Assembly: GCA_022772585.1 (NCBI GenBank)
Contig: JALEZN010000139.1
Location: forward strand, 1-55,194
Direction of reading: 5' to 3'
From: Clostridiales bacterium
GTDB taxonomy: Bacteria; Bacillota; Clostridia; Oscillospirales; Oscillospiraceae
DNA: 55,194 nucleotides
This document shows positions 1 through 7,728 of the stretch, piece after piece. The notes under the pieces were generated by a model. It saw nothing but the letters and a program-made list of their open reading frames with translations. It had not been told where the DNA came from and searched no databases. Positions within the stretch are counted from its first letter, which is position 1. Every line of letters begins with the position of its first letter. Made by a program: the position numbers and the translations under genes.

Positions 1-1245
1 AAGTTCGTGGTCACCAACTGCACCGCTTTTGCCGATGAACACGGCCACAAGTATCCCAACCTGTTCCAGGAGATGCAGAGCATCATGCCCGGTGACGAGG
101 TGGAGCAGAAGATCCGGGTGGACGTGACCAATGTGGGCTCCGGCTCCGCCATTATCACCCTGAAGATGGAGCGGGCCGAGGATGACAATGTCACGGCCCA
201 GGAAATCGCGGACTATGAGACGCTGCTCCAAAATGCCGAGTTCACTGTGACCAACGGGAAAACCGGTGAAGCACTTACCGGCAAGTTGGGCGAGGGCGTC
301 AAGCTGGGCCGCCTGTACGCCGGCGACAGCGTAGATCTGAACGTGAAGCTCTCCCTGCCCATCGAGGCGGGCGATGAGCTCCAGGGCCTGCAGGCCGCTG
401 TGGGCTGGGTGTTCACCGCGGAGTACATCCCCGGCGGCGGCGGTGGAACGGTCATTCCCGAGCCCTCCACACCTGGCGGTCCTCCCGAGCTGGATACCAG
501 CGAGCACTTTGCCTACATCGTGGGCCGTTATGACGGTCTGGTCCATCCCGAGGCCGAGATTACCCGCGCCGAGGTGGCCACCATCTTCTTCCGCCTGCTG
601 ACGGAGGACTCCCGCAACCAGTTCTGGGCCACTACCAACCCCTATAACGATGTGCCTGAGTCTGCCTGGTTCAACAAGGCGGTCTCCACTCTGACCAACG
701 CAGGCATTATTTACGGCAAGCCCGGCGGAAACTTTGATCCCGACGCGCCCATCACCCGCGCCGAGTTTGCGGCCATTGCGGTGCGCTTCTTCGGCGGCGA
801 CTACAGCGGCGAGGATCAGTTCAGCGACATCACCGGCCACTGGGCCAGTGCCGACATCAACAAGGCCGTGGTCAATAACCTGGTCAGCGGCTACCCAGAC
901 GGCACCTTCCGTCCGGACAACAATATCGTCCGCTCGGAGGCTATCTCCATTGTCAACCGTGTCCTCAACCGCAAGCCTGATGCAGACCACCTGCTGGACG
1001 GCATGAAGACCTGGCCCGACAACATGGACACCTCTGCCTGGTATTATGCCGATATGCAGGAGGCCACCAACTCCCATAACTATGACCTGAGCGTGCCGGA
1101 TGAGGACGGCTCTGTCTACGAGATTTGGTTCGAGCTGCTGCCCATCCGCGATTGGGTTACCCTGGAGCGTGCCTGGACTGACTCCAACCAGTCCGTGAAC
1201 CCCGGCGAAGTGATCTCCTCCAAGACCAATACGGAAGTCAAGTAA
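1..1245 (+). CDS. S-layer homology (SLH) domain surface protein, 5' end missing
   Basis: The reading frame is open to the left edge, so the N-terminus and any signal peptide lie outside the window. The first 140 or so visible residues look like a beta-sandwich domain (DVTNVGSGSAIITLKM), followed by a Gly/Pro linker (about residues 143-162). Three SLH repeats follow, with the usual ITRAEVA, ITRAEFAAIAVRFFG and IVRSEAISIVNRVL cores and the NFDPDAP / GTFRPDNN turns. SLH repeats normally anchor proteins to pyruvylated secondary wall polymer, so this is probably a cell-surface protein. A Trp-rich tail of about 75 residues follows the last repeat. The family is clear; the role of the N-terminal domain is unknown. 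Confidence 0.85.
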   Translation, partial: KFVVTNCTAFADEHGHKYPNLFQEMQSIMPGDEVEQKIRVDVTNVGSGSAIITLKMERAEDDNVTAQEIADYETLLQNAEFTVTNGKTGEALTGKLGEGVKLGRLYAGDSVDLNVKLSLPIEAGDELQGLQAAVGWVFTAEYIPGGGGGTVIPEPSTPGGPPELDTSEHFAYIVGRYDGLVHPEAEITRAEVATIFFRLLTEDSRNQFWATTNPYNDVPESAWFNKAVSTLTNAGIIYGKPGGNFDPDAPITRAEFAAIAVRFFGGDYSGEDQFSDITGHWASADINKAVVNNLVSGYPDGTFRPDNNIVRSEAISIVNRVLNRKPDADHLLDGMKTWPDNMDTSAWYYADMQEATNSHNYDLSVPDEDGSVYEIWFELLPIRDWVTLERAWTDSNQSVNPGEVISSKTNTEVK

Positions 1246-1328
1246 GCTCAACATCTCTATGGAAGGCGCTCCCCTGCGGAGCGCTTTCCGTTCCAAAACA
1301 GCGAATGGCAGGAAAGGAAGGGAGGCCA

Positions 1329-1508
1329 ATGAAGGAATCCCAGGGCAAAAACACCTTCTCCGTGGAGATCCGGGAAACCCGGAATCAGAGCTGGCAGGGT
1401 ACGCTGAGCTGCTTTGACACTGAGCAGGAGCTGCCTTTCCGCAGTGCGCTGGAGCTGATCCGGCTCATTGACAGCAGGGTAAAAAGTGACGATACAGTCA
1501 ATCAATAG
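1329..1508 (+). CDS. Small hypothetical protein, 59 aa
   Basis: I do not recognise this protein. The start is placed at the ATG preceded by a GGAAGGGAGG ribosome site about 5 bases upstream; an in-frame upstream ATG at 1305 has no such site. It is short and charged with one Cys, no membrane segment and no signal peptide (begins MKESQGKNTFSVEIRE). It lies 83 bases after the SLH gene and just before a strong terminator, so it is probably co-transcribed with it. A good ribosome site and the tight position between stop and terminator support a real gene. Confidence 0.55.
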   Translation: MKESQGKNTFSVEIRETRNQSWQGTLSCFDTEQELPFRSALELIRLIDSRVKSDDTVNQ

Positions 1509-1520
1509 ACACGGGGCAAA

Positions 1521-1556
1521 AATCCTCCCGCTGCATACTGGCAGCGGGAGGATTTT
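1521..1556 (+). terminator. Rho-independent terminator after the SLH unit
   Basis: Perfect inverted repeat with arms AATCCTCCCGCTGC and GCAGCGGGAGGATT around a 6-base loop, followed by a T run. Confidence 0.9.
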
Positions 1557-1761
1557 TTGGACATGAGAGCATGCATAGCTCCCGTCATGCCGGGTTTAGA
1601 CAGCAAGAGGGACATTGCCAAGCGGATCGACGTGCAATATCTTGCAGTTAACTTTTCAGTATGAGGGATTAAGAAGTGATGTATGAAAGAAAAACGGCGG
1701 TAAGCAATAAAAAAGCGAAACAGGTGGACAAAATTCTATGTTAATTCTTTCGCAAAAGCTC
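1557..1761. other. Non-coding spacer, 205 bp
   Basis: This stretch is AT-richer than its surroundings, especially after 1640. I see no gene, repeat or strong hairpin before the promoter at 1762. Confidence 0.5.
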
Positions 1762-1875
1762 TTTACATTTAGAAAAAATACGGTAGAATAATGTAATGTA
1801 CCATCCAAGCGGTGGAACGGTAATGACCACCGACTTGCAAAAGCCGTAGATTGATAGAGGGAGTGAGTACCCGCG
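1762..1875 (+). promoter_or_regulatory. Promoter and leader of the decarboxylase operon
   Basis: A -35 box TTTACA (1762-1767) and a -10 box TAGAAT (1784-1789) are 16 bp apart. The transcript would begin near 1796 and carry about 80 nt of leader. That leader contains a small hairpin, CGGTGG (1810-1815) pairing with CCACCG (1827-1832). A weak GGGAG ribosome site precedes the ATG at 1876. Confidence 0.65.
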
Positions 1876-3273
1876 ATGAAACTGAACATTACCGAGACGG
1901 TCCTACGAGACGCAAACCAGTCGCTGATGGCGACCCGGCTGCCCATGGCGGATTTTGAGGGGATCCTGGATACCATGGATAAGGCCGGGTACTACTCCGT
2001 GGAGTGCTGGGGCGGAGCCACATTCGACTCCTGCCTGCGTTACCTGGGGGAGGATCCCTGGGAGCGGCTGCGCACCATTCGGTCCCACATGAAGAATACC
2101 CGGCTGCAAATGCTGCTCCGGGGCCAGAACCTGCTGGGCTACAAGCATTATCACGATGATGTGGTGGAGAAGTTCGTGGAACTCTCCATCAAAAACGGTA
2201 TCGACGTCATCCGTATTTTCGACGCGCTCAACGATTTCCGCAACATCAAGACCGCTCTGGAGGCAACCAAGAAGTATGCCAACGAGCGCACTGTGGCCTC
2301 CGGCTGCATCTCCTATACGCAGAGCCCGGTCCATACTGTGCAGAAGTACGTGGAGATGTGCAAGGAGCTCAAGACTATGGGCTTCGATACCATCTGCCTG
2401 AAGGACATGGCCGGCACCATGAGCCCCTTTGAGGCTGAGAGCCTCATCAAGGGCATCAAGGACGGCGTGGGTGACATGCCCATCATCCTCCACACCCACT
2501 GCACCACCGGCATGGCCTACATGACCATCGTCAAGGCCATCGAGTCCGGCGTGGACGTGATCGACACCGCCACCTCCTGCTTCTCCAACGGCACCAGCCA
2601 ACCCGCCACCGAGACCTTGTTCTATGCCCTCCAGCAGTATGGCTGCGAGACCGGTCTGAAGGAGGATGTGATCAACAAGGTCAATGACTTCTTCAAGCCT
2701 GTGAAGCAGAAATACATCGATAATGGCACCCTGTCCCCCAAGAGCATGGGCACCGACGCCCAGGCTCTGGTCTACAAGGTCCCCGGCGGTATGCTCTCCA
2801 ACATGATCGCCAACCTGAAGGACATGAACGCCATGGATAAGTTCGACGAGGCCCTGGCTGAGATCCCCTCCGTCCGCAAGGATCTGGGCTATCCTCCCCT
2901 GGTGACCCCCCTGTCTCAGATGGTGGGCAACCAGGCGGTGGTGAACGTGCTCATGGGAGAGCGCTATAAGCAGATCTCTACCGAGGTGAAGAATTACTTC
3001 AAGGGTGAGTACGGCATTGCCCCCGGCCCTGTCAGCAAGGAGCTGCAGGAGAAGATCCTGGGCGAGGGCGGCAAGCCCACTGACTGCCGCATCGAAGATG
3101 CAAAGCGCACCGGCGAGGAGTTTGCCAAAGCCAGAGAGGCCCTGGGCGATCTGTGCCGCAGCGAGGAGGACGTGATGAGCTACATCTGCTTCCCCGACCA
3201 GGCCATGAAGTTCCTCCAGGACCGGAAGGCCAAGGAGGAGAATATCGCCACCTACACCATTGAGGAAGCATAA
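1876..3273 (+). CDS. oadA: Oxaloacetate decarboxylase alpha subunit (carboxyltransferase)
   Basis: Biotin-dependent carboxyltransferase of the oxaloacetate decarboxylase / pyruvate carboxylase class. It moves the carboxyl group of oxaloacetate onto carrier-bound biotin. The TIM-barrel opens with ETVLRDANQS (residues 7-16). LLRGQN lies near residue 80, the probably carboxylated lysine is K176 in LKDMAG, and the metal-binding histidines are in HTHC (206-209). At 465 residues it lacks the C-terminal biotinyl domain of long OadA forms; the biotin carrier is a separate gene two places downstream. It is first of a tight four-gene operon. A pyruvate carboxylase B role is the alternative, but the linked beta and gamma subunits argue for a membrane sodium pump. 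Confidence 0.88.
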   Translation: MKLNITETVLRDANQSLMATRLPMADFEGILDTMDKAGYYSVECWGGATFDSCLRYLGEDPWERLRTIRSHMKNTRLQMLLRGQNLLGYKHYHDDVVEKFVELSIKNGIDVIRIFDALNDFRNIKTALEATKKYANERTVASGCISYTQSPVHTVQKYVEMCKELKTMGFDTICLKDMAGTMSPFEAESLIKGIKDGVGDMPIILHTHCTTGMAYMTIVKAIESGVDVIDTATSCFSNGTSQPATETLFYALQQYGCETGLKEDVINKVNDFFKPVKQKYIDNGTLSPKSMGTDAQALVYKVPGGMLSNMIANLKDMNAMDKFDEALAEIPSVRKDLGYPPLVTPLSQMVGNQAVVNVLMGERYKQISTEVKNYFKGEYGIAPGPVSKELQEKILGEGGKPTDCRIEDAKRTGEEFAKAREALGDLCRSEEDVMSYICFPDQAMKFLQDRKAKEENIATYTIEEA

Positions 3274-3285
3274 GGGGGCCGGGAG

Positions 3286-3609
3286 ATGAAAATGCCTATC
3301 ACCGACGCGGTGATCGCCGCGATCCTGGGCTATGGAGTGGTCTTTTTCGGCCTGGTGCTGCTTATGTGCGCCATCGTCATCATGGGCAAGGTCATGACGG
3401 CCCAAAAGTCTGCCCCTGCGCCTACCGCCGCTCCGGCCCCCGCTCCCGCCCCCAAGGCGGACCTGCCCGCCGCCCCCGGCTCCGCCGGAGAGGTGAAGCT
3501 CTACGATGTGCCCGACCGGGACGCCGCCATGATCATGGCCATCGTGGCCGATAAAATGGGCAAGCCCCTGAACGAGCTGCGCTTCAAGTCCATCAAGGAG
3601 GTCAAGTGA
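3286..3609 (+). CDS. oadG: Sodium-pump decarboxylase gamma subunit
   Basis: A 107-residue OadG-type membrane anchor. One transmembrane helix spans about residues 8-33, followed by an Ala/Pro-rich linker (about 41-60) and a small soluble C-terminal part ending FKSIKEVK. In this family gamma joins the soluble alpha subunit to the membrane beta subunit and helps hold the complex together. It starts 12 bases after oadA with a GGGGGCCGGGAG ribosome region, and its stop is one base before the biotin carrier gene. Confidence 0.82.
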   Translation: MKMPITDAVIAAILGYGVVFFGLVLLMCAIVIMGKVMTAQKSAPAPTAAPAPAPAPKADLPAAPGSAGEVKLYDVPDRDAAMIMAIVADKMGKPLNELRFKSIKEVK

Positions 3610-3610
3610 A

Positions 3611-4012
3611 ATGAAATATAAAGTGACCCTGAATGGCCGCACCTACGAGGTGGAGGTGGAGGCCGGAAAGGCTATGCTGGTGGACGAGTACGAGGCCTAT
3701 GCCCCGGCCCCTGCCGCCGCTCCCGCTCCTGCGGCCGCCCCTGCTGCCGCCGCCCCCGCCGCCGCTCCCGCCCCTGCCGCCGCTGCCGTCACCGCCGCCG
3801 GCGAGACGGTGAACGCCCCCATGCCCGGCACCGTGCTCCGGGTGGAGGTAGCCCAGGGCGCCGCCGTCAAGGCGGGCCAGCTGCTGGTGGTGCTGGAGGC
3901 CATGAAGATGGAGAACGAGATCCTCTCCCCCAAGGATGGCACCGTGGCCCAGATCGTGGCCCCCAAGGGCAGCACTGTGGAGACTGGTTCCCCCCTGATC
4001 GTGCTGGCGTAA
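3611..4012 (+). CDS. Biotin carboxyl carrier protein of the decarboxylase
   Basis: A 133-residue biotinyl protein: a short N-terminal strand region (MKYKVTLNGRTYEVEVE), a long Ala/Pro linker (about residues 35-62) and a C-terminal biotinyl domain. The biotinylation motif EAMKMEN places the modified lysine at K99. It carries the carboxyl group from the alpha subunit to the membrane beta subunit. Separate carriers of this type replace the fused domain of longer alpha subunits. It begins two bases after gammas's stop codon, so the two are translationally linked. Confidence 0.9.
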   Translation: MKYKVTLNGRTYEVEVEAGKAMLVDEYEAYAPAPAAAPAPAAAPAAAAPAAAPAPAAAAVTAAGETVNAPMPGTVLRVEVAQGAAVKAGQLLVVLEAMKMENEILSPKDGTVAQIVAPKGSTVETGSPLIVLA

Positions 4013-4027
4013 GGGAGGGGGTTCTGC

Positions 4028-5335
4028 ATGGATATTTTAGGGACTCTGGGAGGGCTGGTACAGGACTCCGGCTTTGCCGGATTCTTTGCCGCAGGCGGCT
4101 GGAAGAACCTTATCATGATCGCCGTGGCCTGCGTGCTGCTCTACCTGGGCATTCACAAGAAGTTTGAGCCGCTGCTGCTGGTGGGCATCGCCTTCGGCGC
4201 CCTGCTCACCAACATCCCCGGCGGCGGGCTGTACCACATGGAGATGTGGGACGCCTACATCTATAACTGCCCTTATGATGCGGCCAACCAGGCGATTCTC
4301 TACAATGTGGAGGAGAACCGGGAGCTGACGGTGGAGGAATATCTGGTCACTCTGCCTGACGGCGCCAAGGAGCCCGACATCATCGAGGAGGTATCCTTCA
4401 CCGATATCGCTCACCATGGCGGCCTGCTGGATGTGCTGTATATCGGCGTGAAAGCGGGCGTCTATCCCTGCCTCATCTTCATCGGCATCGGCGCCATGAC
4501 CGATTTCGGCCCGCTGATCGCAAGACCCTCGTCCCTGCTGTTGGGGGCGGCCGCTCAGCTGGGCGTGTTCCTGGCCTTCTTTGCGGCCGTCTGCCTGGGC
4601 TTTACCGGCCCGGAGGCGGGCTCCATCGGCATCATCGGCGGCGCAGACGGGCCCACGGCTATTTTGACGACGTCATTGCTGGCGCCTCACCTCCTTGGCC
4701 CCATCGCCATTGCGGCCTACTCCTATATGGCGCTCATCCCCATGATCCAGAAACCCCTCATGCGGGCGCTGACCACCGAGAAGGAACGGAAGGTGAAGAT
4801 GGAGCAGGCCCGGACCGTGTCCAAGACCGAGAAGATCGTATTCCCCATCGTGGTGGCCGTCTTCGTGATCCTGCTGATCCCCTCCACCGCTCCCCTCATC
4901 GGCTGCCTCATGTTCGGCAACCTGCTGAAGGAGACCGGTGTCACCGACCGCCTCAGCGATACTGCTCAGAACGCCCTGATGAACATCGTGACCCTGTTCC
5001 TGGGCATCAGCGTAGGCGCTACTACCGTGGCCTCCCGGTTCCTGTCTCTTGAGACCATCAAGATCGTGGTGCTGGGCGTGATCGCCTTCATGTTCTCCAC
5101 CGTGGGCGGCCTGCTGGTGGGTAAGCTCATGTATAAGCTCTCCGGCGGAAAGGTCAACCCCCTCATCGGCTCGGCCGGCGTGTCCGCTGTTCCCATGGCG
5201 GCCCGGGTCAGCCAGCAGGTTGGCCAGGAGGCCGATCCCTCCAACTTCCTGCTGATGCACGCCATGGGCCCCAACGTGGCCGGCGTCATCGGCTCCGCCA
5301 TCGCCGCAGGTTTCCTGATCAAGGTGTTCGGCTGA
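4028..5335 (+). CDS. oadB: Sodium-translocating decarboxylase beta subunit
   Basis: A 435-residue polytopic membrane protein of the OadB/MmdB/GcdB family. It decarboxylates carboxybiotin and couples this to sodium export. Many hydrophobic segments are visible, and the family core GIIGGADGPTAI (about residues 201-212) is intact. A soluble insertion of about 70 residues (from YHMEMWDAY to TDIAHHGG) lies between early helices. The subunit does not reveal the substrate by itself; the oadA-like alpha subunit points to oxaloacetate. It is the last gene of the operon and is followed by a strong terminator. Confidence 0.9.
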   Translation: MDILGTLGGLVQDSGFAGFFAAGGWKNLIMIAVACVLLYLGIHKKFEPLLLVGIAFGALLTNIPGGGLYHMEMWDAYIYNCPYDAANQAILYNVEENRELTVEEYLVTLPDGAKEPDIIEEVSFTDIAHHGGLLDVLYIGVKAGVYPCLIFIGIGAMTDFGPLIARPSSLLLGAAAQLGVFLAFFAAVCLGFTGPEAGSIGIIGGADGPTAILTTSLLAPHLLGPIAIAAYSYMALIPMIQKPLMRALTTEKERKVKMEQARTVSKTEKIVFPIVVAVFVILLIPSTAPLIGCLMFGNLLKETGVTDRLSDTAQNALMNIVTLFLGISVGATTVASRFLSLETIKIVVLGVIAFMFSTVGGLLVGKLMYKLSGGKVNPLIGSAGVSAVPMAARVSQQVGQEADPSNFLLMHAMGPNVAGVIGSAIAAGFLIKVFG

Positions 5336-5351
5336 TTTTCCCCGCTTCCTG

Positions 5352-5382
5352 CACCCCCCGGGATCTCCGGGGGGTGTTTTTT
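5352..5382 (+). terminator. Terminator of the decarboxylase operon
   Basis: Arms CACCCCCCGG (5352-5361) and CCGGGGGGTG (5367-5376) with a 5-base loop, followed by six Ts. Confidence 0.92.
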
Positions 5383-5415
5383 GCCCTGAGAGGTCGAAAT
5401 GAAGCAAGTGATTGA

Positions 5416-5537
5416 TTACAATTCAGAAGAATTGAATTATAATATACAAAAAGTATTTATTCAATCAAAGAAGAGAGGAAAAGATTGGCGGGAAAAACCG
5501 GGTGGGAGTTGCCTTTTTCGTACAAAAAGGGTAATAT
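5416..5537 (+). promoter_or_regulatory. Two candidate promoters upstream of lacI-type gene
   Basis: The 255-bp gap is AT-rich. The distal promoter is TTACAA (5416-5421), 16 bp, TATAAT (5438-5443). The proximal one is TTGCCT (5509-5514), 17 bp, TAATAT (5532-5537). No copy of the TGTAA-N4-TTACA operator is visible here, so autorepression through that site is not indicated. Confidence 0.5.
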
Positions 5538-5590
5538 GGATGGTGAAAAAATAAGCAAAGCAAGAAAGAGGTAAAACAGGAGGAATTCCT

Positions 5591-6601
5591 TTGAATATCC
5601 GAGAGATCGCAAGGCTGGCCGGTGTGTCAGTGGCCACGGTATCCAGAAGCATCAATCAGCCGGAGAAGGTGTCCCCGGAGACGCGGGAGCGCATCATGGC
5701 CGTGATCCAGCAGACGGATTATGTCCCCAATCCCTCTGCCCAGAGCCTGTCTACCGGGCAGACCCGGACCATCGCCTGCATCGTTCCCACCCTGCGCAAC
5801 GAGTTTTTCAACCAGCTGGTGGAAGGCAGTCAGAAGGTGCTGGGCAACGCGGGCTATAAACTCCTGGTCTATTCCACCAATAACGATCCCCGCTGCATGG
5901 ACAAGCTGGACCAGCGGGGGATCGACGGTATCATCATCTCGGGCTCCGACTTTACCCGGGATATCAAGGAGTATCTGCTCCATCTCCGGGTACCCTATGT
6001 GATCATTGAGAATGTGGAGCAGCTCCTGCTCAAACCCCAGCCGGTATCCGTGTACATCGAGGATTACGACGGCGTACAGATGGCCCTGCGTTACCTGTAT
6101 GCGGAGGGGAACCGCAGCTTCGGTGTGGTGGCCGGACGGGACCAGACCCTGATCACCGAGCGGCGCATGCAGGCTGTGACGGATTTTTTTGAGCAGCACC
6201 GTGACTGCGTATGCCGGGTCGTGCGGGCAGATTACGCTGTGCCGGAGCAGTCCAGCCGGGCCGTGCTGGAATTTCTGAACGGCAGGGAGCGTCCTACCGC
6301 TATTTTCGCCTTTAACGACATGATGGCGGCAGGCGTGCTGCGCAGCCTGCTGGAGCAGGGCGTGCGGGTACCGGAGGAGATGGAGGTTATGGGCTTCGAC
6401 GATATCCCGCTGGCCAGTTACTTCACGCCGTCCCTGTCCACCATTTCGGCGCCCAACCGCCGCCTGGGTGAGAAGGCCGCCGAGCTGCTGCTGCGCCAGC
6501 TCAATGAGGGAGTGGAGCTCTCCACCTGTATCCTCTATCCGGTGGAGCTGCGCCTGCGGGAGAGCACCAAAAACCGGGTGGACAGCGAGGATTTTGTGTG
6601 A
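5591..6601 (+). CDS. LacI-family transcriptional regulator
   Basis: A 336-residue protein with a LacI helix-turn-helix at the very N-terminus (MNIREIARLAGVSVATVSR) and hinge, then a periplasmic-binding-protein-like sensor domain (IACIVPTLRNEFFNQLVEG onward). It starts at a TTG with an AGGAGG site (5578-5583) 7 bases upstream; this start gives the canonical N-terminus, so I prefer it. It is monocistronic, bounded by a terminator at 6639-6669. The adjacent operon carries two TGTAA-N4-TTACA palindromes over its promoter, and the importer operon carries one. Such palindromes with central CG are typical LacI-family sites, so it probably represses both units. The effector is unknown. Confidence 0.9.
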   Translation: MNIREIARLAGVSVATVSRSINQPEKVSPETRERIMAVIQQTDYVPNPSAQSLSTGQTRTIACIVPTLRNEFFNQLVEGSQKVLGNAGYKLLVYSTNNDPRCMDKLDQRGIDGIIISGSDFTRDIKEYLLHLRVPYVIIENVEQLLLKPQPVSVYIEDYDGVQMALRYLYAEGNRSFGVVAGRDQTLITERRMQAVTDFFEQHRDCVCRVVRADYAVPEQSSRAVLEFLNGRERPTAIFAFNDMMAAGVLRSLLEQGVRVPEEMEVMGFDDIPLASYFTPSLSTISAPNRRLGEKAAELLLRQLNEGVELSTCILYPVELRLRESTKNRVDSEDFV

Positions 6602-6638
6602 TACGGAAAACCGAATGCTGCAGGGAAGCCACGGAAAG

Positions 6639-6669
6639 CGGCGGAGCCGGACAGGTTCCGCCGTTTTTT
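6639..6669 (+). terminator. Terminator of the LacI-family gene
   Basis: Arms CGGCGGA (6639-6645) and TCCGCCG (6657-6663), then TTTTTT. Confidence 0.85.
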
Positions 6670-6768
6670 GATAGGCAAAAGCGCCCTGTTGACAGGCATC
6701 CCGGAAAAGAAATTTTAGCAGATCGTAAAAAAAGGGTGGATTTTTAACGCATGATATGCTACTATGTA

Positions 6769-6795
6769 TGTAACCGATTACAGTAACCGCTTACA
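6769..6795 (+). promoter_or_regulatory. Tandem LacI-type operators at the island 1 promoter
   Basis: Two abutting 13-mers, GTAACCGATTACA (6770-6782) and GTAACCGCTTACA (6783-6795), differ at one base. With the preceding base they form TGTAA-CCGA-TTACA and AGTAA-CCGC-TTACA. They lie directly after a possible -10 box TACTAT (6760-6765), so bound repressor would cover the start site. The -35 region (TGGATT, 6737-6742) is weak. Confidence 0.75.
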
Positions 6796-6817
6796 AACCG
6801 AAAGGAGAACGTATCAT

Positions 6818-7630
6818 ATGGGCACCATCAAGAGACTGAACCACATCTTCCGGGAGGACGGCAAGACCATCATCACCGCTTTCGACCACGGCGTGAACTC
6901 CGGCCCCATGGCGGGCATCGCCGACCTGGGCGTCGCCCTCAAGCAGGTCATCGACGCCGGCACCGACGCCGCCATCCTGAACATCGGCATGGCCCGCAAG
7001 CACGAGAAGCTGCTGGGCCGCACCGGCCTGATCGTCCGGGCCGACTTCCCCTGCACCGATTACGCCCGGGGTTCTCACGACAGCATCCTGTGCGTGGCGG
7101 TGGAAGAGGCCGTGAAGGTGGGCGCCGACGCGGTGCTCTTCAACGGCGGTCCCGACATCTCGGGCGAGGACATCGGCCTGGAGCGGTGCATGATCTCCAT
7201 CATCAGCCGTCTGCGCCGGGAGTGTGAAAAGTACGGCATGCCCCTCATCGCCGAGATGGTCCCCGGCGGCTTCAATCCTCCTGCTGAGTACATCAACCTG
7301 GACAGCCTGAAGCTGGCCGCCCGCGTGGCCGCTGAGGCCGGCGCCGACATGCTGAAGATGCCCTACCGCTCCGGTCCCGACGGACGTACCTATGAGGAAG
7401 TGGTCAACGGCTGCGAGGGCCTGCCCATCGTGGTGCTGGGCGGCGCCAAGACCAACTCTCAGGAGCAGTTCTTTGCCAACATCGACGACGCTCTCAAGTG
7501 CGGCGCCAAGGGCGTTGCCATCGGCCGCAACATCTGGGGCCATGCCCATCCCGACCGGGTCATCGGCCTGCTCAACGGCCTCATCCATGAGGGCGAGGAC
7601 CTGAAGACCGCCATGACCCACCTCGGCTAA
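6818..7630 (+). CDS. Class I (lysine) aldolase, DeoC/FbaB/LacD-like
   Basis: A 270-residue TIM-barrel aldolase of the DeoC/FbaB superfamily, which includes archaeal-type fructose-bisphosphate aldolase and LsrF. The barrel opens with ITAFDHGVNSGP. The likely Schiff-base lysine is K180 in ADMLKMPY, and the C-terminal phosphate-binding stretch is VVLGGAKTNS followed by GAKGVAIGRNIWGH. The start is the ATG with AAAGGAGA 10 bases upstream; an ATG at 6764 would put the operators inside the gene. It is the first gene of the LacI-controlled operon and has a paralogue at 39075. The sugar phosphate it cleaves is not known; an LsrF-like thiolase role is an alternative. Confidence 0.85.
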   Translation: MGTIKRLNHIFREDGKTIITAFDHGVNSGPMAGIADLGVALKQVIDAGTDAAILNIGMARKHEKLLGRTGLIVRADFPCTDYARGSHDSILCVAVEEAVKVGADAVLFNGGPDISGEDIGLERCMISIISRLRRECEKYGMPLIAEMVPGGFNPPAEYINLDSLKLAARVAAEAGADMLKMPYRSGPDGRTYEEVVNGCEGLPIVVLGGAKTNSQEQFFANIDDALKCGAKGVAIGRNIWGHAHPDRVIGLLNGLIHEGEDLKTAMTHLG

Positions 7631-7651
7631 AACCGTCATACAGGCGTAGGG

Positions 7652-7681
7652 GGAGGAGCGGTCCTGGCCGCTCCTCCTTTT
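7652..7681 (+). terminator. Intra-operon hairpin with short T run
   Basis: Perfect 10-bp stem GGAGGAGCGG (7652-7661) / CCGCTCCTCC (7668-7677) followed by only four Ts. It probably works as a partial terminator that makes the aldolase transcript more abundant than the downstream genes. Confidence 0.7.
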
Positions 7682-7728
7682 GCCTGACCCAGATCAAAAA
7701 TGACGTTTTACCGTGAGGGGGTGCCGCA

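Noticed and set aside
1903-3642. Long minus-strand open frame opposite oadA and oadG
   Set aside because: Same kind of shadow; no ribosome site, and its translation is rich in His/Gly/Leu with no family motif.
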